From the NCBI GenBank assembly GCA_031291845.1, contig JARLIH010000256.1:1-64000 (forward strand): 64,000 nt of DNA. The letters are read 5' to 3'. This document shows, in pieces, positions 15,999 through 24,800 of the stretch. The notes beneath the pieces were generated by a model, which was given only the letters and a program-made list of their open reading frames with translations, was not told the DNA's origin and did no database searches. Origin of the DNA: Isosphaeraceae bacterium (GTDB lineage Bacteria; Planctomycetota; Planctomycetia; Isosphaerales; Isosphaeraceae). The translations under genes and the position numbers were made by a program. Each line of letters opens with the position of its first letter. Position 1 is the first letter of the stretch.

Positions 15999-18476
15999 TC
16001 AGTTTGGCTCGATCTTCGCTCCGTCTTTCTTTGCTTTTTCCAAGAATGCCGGACCGTTAAAGAGATCCGGGGGGAAATCGTCGGCAGTCAGGGGTTTTAC
16101 ATTCACCCGAATGAATCTGGTCCATTCGGGTTTCGTGGTCGCTGCGTTCTCTCGCTCCAGTCCGCGGGTTTGCGACTTCTCCCAGAGCGAGACATACCAC
16201 GACCCATTGGGAAGCTGCTTGAACGCCTTGGCCCGGGTTTCCTCCTTCCGCCATGTCTCTTTCTGATATTCCTTCATCCAGGTCACCTTGCGGGCCACGA
16301 TCCAGTCATGGGCTGGGTCGAGCGTATTGTATTTTGGGTACGGCTCGTTTCGGTCGCCGATTTGGATCTTTCCATTGGTCTTGATCACGACCATTCCCGG
16401 CGGCGTGTCGGCGTCTGGGGGAAGCGCCTCGAGGCCGAGCCATCGCGACCTGACCACCGGCCACTGCTCGTCGAAGAGCTCGGGCCACTCGTCGAACCCG
16501 TGGTCCATCACATGAACCCGGGCGTTGTTCGGCTCGTTCGGTTCCGTGGAGAACCGGGTGAGGTGGTAGGTCATCCGGCCGTCGGAGAGGCCTGTGTTCA
16601 CCGACTTGCCGAGTGGGAACCATGCGGCGACACGATCGGCGTTGAAGTCGCCGTCCGGGGCATCGGCGAGCTTCGGGAAAAGTCCGTCAGGACGACCGCC
16701 GTAATCGTGGTTGTCCGCGCGGAAGTAGCGGGTCTGGCTTTCGTCGCCCCACCGATGATCGTCGCGCGTAAAGTTGCTGCACCGGACGTCGACGAACGCT
16801 TGTGAAACCGACCAGTAGACGAGGCGAATCGTGCCACGGTGGTCCTTCGTCACCACGCGTAGGTCGCGCGGGAACTTGCGGATGGCCTCAGCCTGCGCGG
16901 TGATCGCCTTGCGCACTTCGGGCGATTGATCGGCCCACTTGTGCGACCGTGTTTTTTCGAGATCGACCACTTTCGCATCGCGCGGAACGCCGAGCGCCGC
17001 CATGTCGGCCGGGCCGGTTTCGGGATAGTCATAGTCGATCGTTTCGAATTCTTTGCCGTACTGTTGTTGTTCGCCCAGTTGATAACGATCCTTCATGCGG
17101 ATCAGCCGCCGGATTTCGGCGTCGTACCACACTTGCCTCTGCAAGCGCGAAGCGCCCAGGGCGTCGTGATCGTATTGGTCGACGCGAATCGTCTTTTTGC
17201 CGTCGAGCGTGTCGAAATCGTAATCCACGGTCAGAATCGGCGCGGGAAACCGGAGAAATGCGGGCGTGCGGGAGGGCACCGCCTGGTTCGGATCGAGATC
17301 GAGATCGTGCATCGCGGGTGTGATCCATCGACCCCGTTTGTCCTTGTCACCGCGCAACCAGTCCGGCTTGGATTTCTCGATCGGCCCGTGGCCCTCGTAG
17401 CTGAGCCACTCGCGCCTGGGGGCATCGACCATCGTTACGGTGGTGCCCGCGCGCTTGAATTCGATACCGGCGTTGCAGTCTGCCCAGCACTCGTAGCCTC
17501 GGTCGCTCTTGAGATGAACCCAGCGCACGGCTCCGGTCTCCGCCTTCTTTGTCGGCGCCGTTTCCGCTTTGGGGATGAGCTTGGGCTCGGTCTTCGCCGC
17601 CGCGTTCGGCCTTGGCGTGGGCACCGTCGCCCCCGGTTTGGAATCGTCGGCGCGCGTGAGGGCGTACGTCGCCCCGGCGGCCGAAAAGATGCCCACGATC
17701 AGCAGCAGCACCTTTGCGCTCGTCGCTCTGAGGCTGGCGCGGGCCGAGCTGGCGGCCAGGCGCATGGCCGCCGCGGTGGCGGGAGCCAGGGCCAGTGCGA
17801 CGCGTGCCGTCGTCGCGGCCCAGCCGGCGGGCAGCGTGCCGTGTGACGTGGCGCTGAGGTGGCTCAACAGGGCAGGCGGAACGCCTCGAGCTGCCAGGCG
17901 GTTGCGCAGGCGTTCTCGGGCGCCGGCGAGCCGGCGGCGGAGTGTGGCCTCGCCGCAATGGAGCACGCGGGCGGCTTCGAGCTGGGGCATCCCTTCGAGG
18001 TCGCACAGCACGAGCGCCCGGCGATAGCGTTCCGGCAGCCGGGCGATGGCGTCGTGCAGCTCGGCCGCGAGGCGATCGTCAGGGGCCGGCTTGGGAAACG
18101 CGGCGAGATCGGCCCCGCCCTGCTCTCTCATCCGCCGGCGCGTCGTCTCGCGACTGGCCCGGAGCGCCACGTGATAGGCCACGCGATACAGCCAACCGCC
18201 CAACGACTCGTCAACCCGGAGCGAACCCGCACGACGGACCAGGATCAGGAAGGTGGCCTGAAACGCATCTTCGACGGCATGCGAGTCGCGCAAAACAGCG
18301 CGGCAGACCGTGCAGACCATCGGGCCATGACGCACCACCAACGCGGTGAACGCCTCTTCATCACGGTTCGCGACAAACCGCCGCAACAATACCGGATCGG
18401 ATTGACCCACGACGGACTTGCCCGAAAACAGCAAATGAATCCACCGAACCGTCGCTCCTGAACGCGCGCTCGCCAT
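15999..18476 (-). CDS. ECF sigma factor with long membrane-anchored C-terminal domain
   Basis: This 825-residue fusion begins as an ECF RNA polymerase sigma factor: sigma region 2 at about 28-110 (DAFQATFLILVRRA, GGWLYRVAYHVA) and region 4 at about 135-195 (LPERYRRALVLCDLEGM and a helix-turn-helix). After an Ala-rich linker, one membrane helix (about 254-273) leads to some 550 residues that should lie outside the membrane. These are rich in beta strands and contain a beta-sheet lipoprotein-localisation-like stretch. Sigma factors of this kind are typical of planctomycetes. The outer part may sense a signal and release the sigma domain. AGGAG lies before the ATG. No anti-sigma gene is adjacent. 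Confidence 0.85.
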   Translation of the reverse strand: MASARSGATVRWIHLLFSGKSVVGQSDPVLLRRFVANRDEEAFTALVVRHGPMVCTVCRAVLRDSHAVEDAFQATFLILVRRAGSLRVDESLGGWLYRVAYHVALRASRETTRRRMREQGGADLAAFPKPAPDDRLAAELHDAIARLPERYRRALVLCDLEGMPQLEAARVLHCGEATLRRRLAGARERLRNRLAARGVPPALLSHLSATSHGTLPAGWAATTARVALALAPATAAAMRLAASSARASLRATSAKVLLLIVGIFSAAGATYALTRADDSKPGATVPTPRPNAAAKTEPKLIPKAETAPTKKAETGAVRWVHLKSDRGYECWADCNAGIEFKRAGTTVTMVDAPRREWLSYEGHGPIEKSKPDWLRGDKDKRGRWITPAMHDLDLDPNQAVPSRTPAFLRFPAPILTVDYDFDTLDGKKTIRVDQYDHDALGASRLQRQVWYDAEIRRLIRMKDRYQLGEQQQYGKEFETIDYDYPETGPADMAALGVPRDAKVVDLEKTRSHKWADQSPEVRKAITAQAEAIRKFPRDLRVVTKDHRGTIRLVYWSVSQAFVDVRCSNFTRDDHRWGDESQTRYFRADNHDYGGRPDGLFPKLADAPDGDFNADRVAAWFPLGKSVNTGLSDGRMTYHLTRFSTEPNEPNNARVHVMDHGFDEWPELFDEQWPVVRSRWLGLEALPPDADTPPGMVVIKTNGKIQIGDRNEPYPKYNTLDPAHDWIVARKVTWMKEYQKETWRKEETRAKAFKQLPNGSWYVSLWEKSQTRGLERENAATTKPEWTRFIRVNVKPLTADDFPPDLFNGPAFLEKAKKDGAKIEPN

Positions 18477-18643
18477 GGCGATCCGGCTCCTCTGCCCGTT
18501 CGATCCGTCCCTTTGACTATACCTAAGGGCTCGCGCCCGTGAATCCGATCACCTTTTTTCCCGGAAGGCCGTTTCATGGTCCGGTTGCCCCGAGAATCGG
18601 GACTCGGCGGCAAGGCGCGACGGCTATCGTACCCCACCGTGCA

Positions 18644-18719
18644 AGAGAACAAAGGACATGCATTGGGGACGTTAGCGGGCGAGGGAAAGAACGCGCATTG
18701 CATGTCCTCTTGCCTCCCC
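18644..18719. repeat. Dispersed 76-bp repeat, copy B
   Basis: This matches copy A at 1974-2049 with only a few differences. It directly follows the 3' end of the HUH transposase remnant at 18727-18945 (minus strand), the expected position of a REP-type palindrome relative to its RAYT transposase. The inverted ends are GGACATGCATTG and CATTGCATGTCC. Confidence 0.8.
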
Positions 18720-18726
18720 TCCGTCG

Positions 18727-18945
18727 CCGACGGGAATTGGCTGCCGCGCCCTGTCGCGGGGAGAAAACAACCTGCCCCAGCGTCACATGACCTCTTCATC
18801 CGACCAGCCCGCGGCCACATCCGGATCGAGCCGTACCAGGACGTGTCAGTGATTGTCCAAAACCGTGAATCCGCCGACCGAGACGGCAAAGATTTGTGCG
18901 AGTTCCTCGAGTCGAGTCTCGACCCACGGCTGGCGGCCGCAATCC
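18727..18945 (-). pseudogene. Y1/HUH (REP-associated) transposase remnant
   Basis: One minus-strand frame reads VETRLEELAQIFAVSVGGF, then TVLDNH-stop-HVLVRLDPD, then VAAGWSDEEVM-stop-RWGRLFSPRD. The DNHxHVLV block is the HUH metal-binding motif of Y1 transposases. Two in-frame TGA codons, no start and missing N- and C-terminal parts show decay. The dispersed repeat at 18644-18719 abuts its 3' end. Confidence 0.8.
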
Positions 18946-18956
18946 CCCTCGCGGAG

Positions 18957-19094
18957 TGTGGGCCTTGTGGATCGGGCTGGCGGGTTGGATGCGTGCGCAC
19001 ACGAAATAACGGAACAGGCCAAATCGAAATAACGAGATGGCGCATGCCCCTCCCCCAGATGACGACGCGGCGGTGGATGATCGCGGTGGCGGTG
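18957..19094 (+). repeat. Inverted duplicate of 19806-19943
   Basis: About 130 bp here are roughly 95 percent identical to the reverse complement of 19806-19943. The copied unit spans the last 18 codons of the 54-residue gene (ending GWMRAHTK) and the start of the neighbouring MPLP-type gene. Only a headless tail of the first gene remains on this side. It records a recent inverted duplication. Confidence 0.85.
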
Positions 19095-19358
19095 AGTGCT
19101 GTGCTCTTGGGTGGTCTTGTCTTGGTCCAGCGGTCGCGCGAGCGATTCGTGACCGCTGGAGAGATCGCGAAGTCAGAACAGTTCGCGCTCTTTAAGATCC
19201 GAACTTGCGAGCGCTATGATCCTATTGGGAAGCCATCAGCACAGCTTGTGCAGCTCCGCGCCCTTCGGCCTCGTATCAGGCGGGAACGCGAGCGCTACGA
19301 ACATGCTGCCCGCCGCCCCTGGCCCCCCTTACCGCCGGACCCACCACCGCCGGAGTGA
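19044..19358 (+). CDS. Small membrane protein, MPLP/PWLP family, member 1
   Basis: The 104-residue protein begins MPLPQMTTRRWMIAVAV with one membrane helix (about 10-28). A charged, Arg-rich soluble part follows, and it ends in the proline-rich signature RRPWPPLPPDPPPPE. Three more members of the same family lie within 1.5 kb (19534-19854, 19889-20053, 20186-20482). The upstream frame is open for another 156 codons, but that part overlaps the repeat and transposase remnant, so I start at the ATG at 19044. The function is unknown; such proteins are common in Isosphaeraceae-like genomes (from memory). Confidence 0.65.
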   Translation: MPLPQMTTRRWMIAVAVSAVLLGGLVLVQRSRERFVTAGEIAKSEQFALFKIRTCERYDPIGKPSAQLVQLRALRPRIRRERERYEHAARRPWPPLPPDPPPPE

Positions 19359-19426
19359 GCCTGCGCAAAGTTTTGCCTATGCTTGACGGCAATTTATAGA
19401 CAGAGGGGCGATTAAATGTGCAGAGG

Positions 19427-19464
19427 GCATTTTATGGGCAAAGCCGGCTTTGCCCAATAAATGC
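19427..19464. terminator. Bidirectional hairpin between convergent genes
   Basis: The perfect palindrome GGGCAAAGCCGGCTTTGCCC (19436-19455) extends imperfectly to about 38 bp with AT-rich flanks (TTTAT and AATAAA). It lies between the convergent genes ending at 19358 (+) and 19534 (-), so a shared terminator is likely. Part of the flank is duplicated near 20100-20185. Confidence 0.65.
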
Positions 19465-19533
19465 CGCGTGTCACGATAATTGGTCGGTCTGCCTAATAAT
19501 CCACATCACGGGTAGGCAAATCTTTGCGCGGCC

Positions 19534-19854
19534 TCACTTCGGCTCTGGCGGGTCTGGCGGTATGGGGAGCCAGGGGTGCTCATGATAATAGAGGTATTTC
19601 TTAGCCATCGCGTTATGGTATTCGTGCCTGGCCCGCGACAGGCCATCCCCAAGCACTTCGCCCCTCTTATTGACCCAGGTGGTTGGCTCCATCGACCTAT
19701 AATAGCCTACATTCGCCGCTAAGCCGTCGTGTTCGATGGCCATCTGCATGTAACGTCCTCTGCGGCGATCCAGTTCGATCATCGAACCTAACACGACGCA
19801 GGCTATCGCCACCGCGATCATCCACCGCCGCGTTGTCATTCGGGGGAGGGGCAT
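19534..19854 (-). CDS. Small membrane protein, MPLP/PWLP family, member 2
   Basis: The 106-residue protein starts MPLPRMTTRRWMIAVAI, has one membrane helix (about 10-27) and a charged middle with HEYHNAMAKKYLYYHEHPW, and ends PWLPIPPDPPEPK. The start is the ATG at 19854, supported by alignment with its three paralogues; a longer open frame upstream belongs to the duplicated tail of the neighbouring gene. It lies 34 bp downstream of the 54-residue member and is probably cotranscribed with it. Its first 17 residues are nearly identical to member 1 because of the inverted duplication. Confidence 0.65.
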   Translation of the reverse strand: MPLPRMTTRRWMIAVAIACVVLGSMIELDRRRGRYMQMAIEHDGLAANVGYYRSMEPTTWVNKRGEVLGDGLSRARHEYHNAMAKKYLYYHEHPWLPIPPDPPEPK

Positions 19855-19888
19855 GCGCCATCTCGTTATTTCGATTTGGCCTGTTCCG

Positions 19889-20053
19889 TTATTTCGTGTG
19901 CGCACGCATCCAACCCGCCAGCCCGATGCACAAGGCCCACACAAAAGCCACGATGGTGTCCATCAACTCGCGGATGATGACGAAGGCGATCGCCACTGCC
20001 ACCACCGCCACGGCGATCATCAGCGTCCGGATGCGGAAGCGGGGGAGGGGCAT
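19889..20053 (-). CDS. 54-residue membrane protein, MPLP family, short member
   Basis: The tiny gene starts MPLPRFRIRTLMIAVAVVAV after a GGAG site and has two membrane helices (about 10-26 and 33-48), ending GWMRAHTK. It shares the N-terminal block of the family but lacks the charged middle and the PWLP tail, so it is either a truncated paralogue or a distinct two-helix partner. A headless copy of its last codons survives at about 18957-19012 on the opposite strand. Confidence 0.6.
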   Translation of the reverse strand: MPLPRFRIRTLMIAVAVVAVAIAFVIIRELMDTIVAFVWALCIGLAGWMRAHTK

Positions 20054-20185
20054 TGGGGACTCCATGCGAACGCGGAACGGTGGGCACCAAGTCTACCGGT
20101 GTTGCCTAATAAACACCGCGTGTCACGAAAAATGGTCGGTCTGCCCAACAAATGCCCTTAGGCATAGGCAAATCCTTGCACGGCC

Positions 20186-20482
20186 TCACTTCGGCTCCGG
20201 AAGATCCGGCGCCACCGGGAGCCAGGGGCGGCGGCCCGCGCGGTCGTACTTGAGGCCCAGTGCACGGTGGTATTCGGCGAGCATGCGGTGTCTCTCGACA
20301 TCGGCTTCCCCGGCCCCTTGCGCCGCCAATCCTACCGAGATGAGGCGGTTGACGACCTCCCGCTGTTGGCGCTGCCGCGCCAGGGCGAGAAGCCTGCGCC
20401 CCCGCTGGTCCATTCGCTGAAGCCCTGCAAGGCTCCCAAAGGCGATCATCAGCGTCTGGATGTGGAAGCGGGGGAGGGGCAT
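20186..20482 (-). CDS. Small protein, MPLP/PWLP family, member 4
   Basis: The 98-residue protein starts MPLPRFHIQTLMIAFGSLAG after a GGAG site, continues with an Arg/Gln-rich helix (RRLLALARQRQQREVVNRL) and ends RRPWLPVAPDLPEPK. The membrane helix is shorter and less hydrophobic than in the other members. The region downstream of its stop (20100-20185) is a direct repeat of the region downstream of member 2 (19470-19534), which shows tandem duplication of gene plus flank. Confidence 0.65.
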   Translation of the reverse strand: MPLPRFHIQTLMIAFGSLAGLQRMDQRGRRLLALARQRQQREVVNRLISVGLAAQGAGEADVERHRMLAEYHRALGLKYDRAGRRPWLPVAPDLPEPK

Positions 20483-20831
20483 GGGCGGGCTCCACGCGCG
20501 TGGGGAACACGTCCTTTAAGCTAACCGGCGCCGGCTTGATGGTACAGGAAGAAGCTCTGGTTGACTTACGCAGACCACGGGTCAGACGGGAATGGCACGA
20601 GATTAGCAAAAGGTGTACATCGAAATTGGCCTCGAAAGCAGTGTACAAGCCCCTGCAAATCGAGCGTACAAAGTCCTCATCCTCGAGCCATTCGGGTCAG
20701 GCTGTGTTCTAAGTTTTCCGTCCCTTTTGACCTGGGTGCTCAAATGACCCCTCTTCGTGGTCCGGGCTCGCTCGGCCGATGCCCCTTGCGACGAGCTGCA
20801 TAATCGCTTCCGACTCCACCCTCAGACTTGG
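20483..20831. other. Intergenic stretch, nothing recognised
   Basis: About 350 bp between the small membrane-protein cluster and the transposase remnant. No credible gene, repeat or RNA structure was seen. Confidence 0.4.
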
Positions 20832-21590
20832 CTATTCGCTCCGTTGCGCCTCGAACCTGCGCGTGAGGTTCGGCACGCTATACGCACGGGACAAGCCGAG
20901 GTGGACGGCCAGTTCGCGAATCGACGTTTCCGTGTGTCGGCGGCAGAGCCAAGCGGCCACGGAACGAGCCCGGATCGAACCGTGCCGCCGCGATAATTCG
21001 CCGGGAGCCAGTTTGTAGTAGGCCGCAATGGCCTCGAGAATCGCCTTGACCGACTGCCCCGCCAGAGGTCGAGCCTCCGGCGCCGGGGGGGTCGGCGACC
21101 ACGGGTCCCGCCAACCTGCGCAACCGCGCGACGAACTGAGCGGGGCCGAGGACCCACCCGCCAAAGGCATCGTGGAGCCGCGAAGGCGGTGGTTCGGCCA
21201 CCCCCTTCTCGACAAACCGGCGCCAGGCCCCCGTTGGGTCCGATCCGCCCCATTCGCCGCGCCGGGCCGCCAGCAAGGCATCATACGCGACCTACGTACG
21301 ACGTTGCGACGGCTCCCCATGCCGGGATAACTCGACCACAACCACTCGACCGGCTGGCGGGCCAACCCTGCGCGCACCGGGTTGAGATGAATGTACCGGC
21401 TCACCGTCCCGTAGTAGCTCTCATCCTCGACCATCTCGGCCTTGTACCGCCCCTGAAACACGTGCCCTGGGCGTCCGCGGCGGCGTTGGCACCATTGAGC
21501 ATAGGCGAGAGGAACGATTGCATGCCGCGCGCCAGATTGAGCTGCGGGGTCTTGACCAGAAGATGAATGTGCTTGCTCGGCAACTATTAC
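20832..21590 (-). pseudogene. REP-associated tyrosine transposase (RAYT), multiply frameshifted
   Basis: Read in the right frames it gives a full RAYT outline. The HUH block is KHIHLLVKTP; then LNLARGMQSFLSPMLNG, VFQGRYKAEMVEDESYYGTV and SRYIHLNPVRAGLA follow; the C-terminal DnaA-like helix-turn-helix has LEAIAAYYKLAPGEL and ELAVHLGLSRAYSVPNLTRR. These pieces lie in different frames, with at least three shifts, so the gene is dead. It borders the left side of the SIR2 gene and may have helped deliver or rearrange it. Confidence 0.8.
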
Positions 21591-21888
21591 TACTGTATGA
21601 TCCGAGAATGGTCTGGTCTGACCCCAGGATGGTCTCCACCGGAAACGCGATCGGATCGAGATCTTGTATTGCGACCGCTCTTGGCCTGGATGTCGACGAA
21701 ACGGAGACCATAGCCGAAGATGCTGGCCCGATAGGGCAAACCAGTTATTCTTGCCTATAATTGCCGAGTAATCTATGTGCGAATAAACACCTTGAAAGTG
21801 AAACGAAATCCGTTTGATATCGTTAATTTTCACGGCTATAAAGGAAATGAGGCAACCTTATCGATTTCCTAGATAATATAGGTGAACC

Positions 21889-24800
21889 GTGGACGATTTG
21901 ACCCGGCAGCCGGAGGCGGTGGAGATCATCCGTCAGGCGATCGAGGGAGGCCGGGAGGTCATTCCGTTTTTGGGTGCGGGGTTGTCGGCGGGCTCCGGAT
22001 TCCCGCTGATCAACGAGCTGCGCGACTACCTGTGCAAGGTCCGGTTCCTGATCGAGACGGGCGTTTACCGCTACCTCCTGGGCGAGTCTCCCGGCGAGGC
22101 GGGAAAGGTCAGGTCACACGACGCGGGGAGCCCTCAGTACAACCCGGCCCGGTACATCGACTGCTTCGGGTGGCCAGGGGTCAACCAGATCGACGCCGAC
22201 CTGAGCTCCTACATCGAGAATTACCCGAGATCGGACGACTGCGGGAAGTGGGTCAACGACCTCATCCCTCCGGATGATAAGACGGAATGGGGCACTCCAG
22301 GACCGCAATGGGGCGCCGGCCGCTGGAGGCTGATGACGGCGGTCCATTATGTCGTCCTCAAGGAGATCGACTTTCACGACACCAAGCTCCGGGAGTCGAT
22401 CGCCGACAAGGTCAGGGGACTGAAGCTGAAGCCGCGGACCGACTGGTTCCGATATCTGCTCGACCTCTCGGGGGGACGGCGAGGGCTCATTGACACGCTG
22501 TTCACCCAGCTCAACGCGAGGCGTGAGCCGTCGCTGGGGCACATCATGCTCGCGCACCTGGCCCGCGAGTTCGGCTGGCGGCTGCACCTGACGATCAACT
22601 TCGACACACTCCTCGAGACCGCCTTCCGGCGAGAGCGGCTGAAGCCGAACGTCTTCGAGGTCATCCGCGACACCCAACCCCCCGACCCGAACCTGATCAA
22701 CGGCTCGCGCCTTGCGCTGGTGAAGCTGCATGGCGGCTCGTACGACCTCCGCATCGGCGAGCCGCTTGACTACTCGCTCGACGGCGCGACGAGGGAGCAC
22801 GTCTTCTCGAGCGTCCCCCGCGACGCGCTGCTGCTGGTGCTGGGTTTCTCGGGCGACGAGCGGCGGATGATGCAGCTCATCGAGGATCTGACGCTCCGCC
22901 CCGCGGCTAACGACGCGTCGCGCGCCGGGGGGCAGGTCCGCCTGCTTTGGATGCACTGGGAGACGCGGGACAGGCTCCCCAAGACGATGACCCAACTCCG
23001 CGACAAGCTCCATGATATCGGCCGCGGCGCCGAGTTTTATGACGAGCGTCTGTCCGACGCGGGGACGTTTTTACTCCAGACGTATCAGCACCTGACCAAC
23101 TCCCTGCCCGCCGGGGCCCAGCCCTACTCGGCCTTGCCGAAGCACGTCCTCAGCTCGAAGGACGAAGACGAGAAGAAGGAGCAGGAGCAGGAGCACAAGG
23201 GTGCCAAGGGGGCAACGAAAAAGGCCGGGCAGGATTCCGTCGAGCCGTCGAACCAGGAGGCGGTGCTGACGTTCATTGGCGGTGTCCCCGCGAAACCGAT
23301 CCACCTGTTCGCGCGCGACTCCCTGAAGGCCGGCGACCATCCGAAGGCCGAGGGATGGATGCCACGCCCCGGGCTGGTGCTGGACGACAACCTACCGTCC
23401 CGGCAGATGTCGCGGTTTGTGCAGACATTAAACGAGTACCACGTGATCTGGATCGACTTGGAAGACCACCACACCCTCGCCGGCATCGTCGGCGAGATCA
23501 TCCGGAAGATGAGGATCTTCGACCCGCACCTATCCGACCTGATCCTTCCGCTCGACGACGACCCGAACACTCTGTACCACAGCCAAGCCGGCGCGAAGTC
23601 GGGCGGAACAAACGCCGGGGGTTCGGACGACGGCACCCAGGTGGACGGCGGCCAGAACCGCGACGACGAGAGACCGGCAGCCCGCTTTGAGAAGTCGGTC
23701 CGTTTCATTGTCCGCGCCCTGAAGCGGGGTCGATACGCCCTGGTATTCGACTCGCTCGAAGGGTACGGCCGGGAACAGACGGGGCATCACGGAATCCCTT
23801 GGCATGTCAAGGGGGACCGGTCGAACGTCCTCATCAAGCGCCATGAGCTCCTGATCAATTTCCTCGAGTCGCTGATCAAACACGCGCGGGACTCTGATAT
23901 TGACTGGTGCTGTTGCATCTCCGCCGACGAGCCGTCGTACCGGCACATCGTCCCGAAGTCCACCGGGGATACGGACAAAGGGCCGCTGACGGTGGTCCGC
24001 GAGCATATCAAGGGATTCTGTTCGAACCTCCTCAAAGATCTGTTGCTACAGGATCTCACCCAGAACGAAAGCCTGCCGGAGCCGAGCTGCCCTTGGCCCG
24101 AGGGCACGTACACGGGCTCGAAGTCGAATCCGTCGTCGTGGCTCGAGCGATACTGCGGGATCCTCGAGCGCCTCCATGTCATGGAAGAGAGCTTCGCGGC
24201 GCGGTGCGAGGCAAGCCTGGAGAAGTCAGGATTCCTGGGTGAGGACAAGGGCTCCATGGACAGGGCCATTGCTTCCGTCCTCGACGGCACGAGGGAGGAG
24301 GAGCCGGACGAGCTGGCGGTGTTCCTCGTGCTGACGTCGTTCCGCCGCCCGCGCTGCCGGGCGGCTGTGCACGCCGTCCTTCACGAGTTCTTCGTAGCCG
24401 ACAGGGTCGAGCGCGGGGAGGATCAGTACGAGAAGTGGCTGACGATGGTGCTGGAGAAACTTCAGAAGGTGAAGCTCCTCCGCCCAATGGACGGGGGGTA
24501 CTTCTGGATCCTGCACCACGCCCACGAGTGGACGTACAAGCTGCTGAGTGAGCCGGCGCGGTGGCACTGCGTCGAGGAGGACGGGGGGCCGCTGGAGGGA
24601 AGGCCGCCACTGACTGGGAGTGTCAAGGATGACTGGAAGGATCCGGCGCCGGGAGACCCCAAGGACCCGCACCCCTACCGCGGCGAACTCCGGATCGGCC
24701 GCCTGATCTTCCTGGTGAGCGTCCACTCGCGAATCGCGAAATTCTACTATACCGACGTCTTCAAGCGGGCGAAAGACATTGCCGGGATGTACGAATACAT

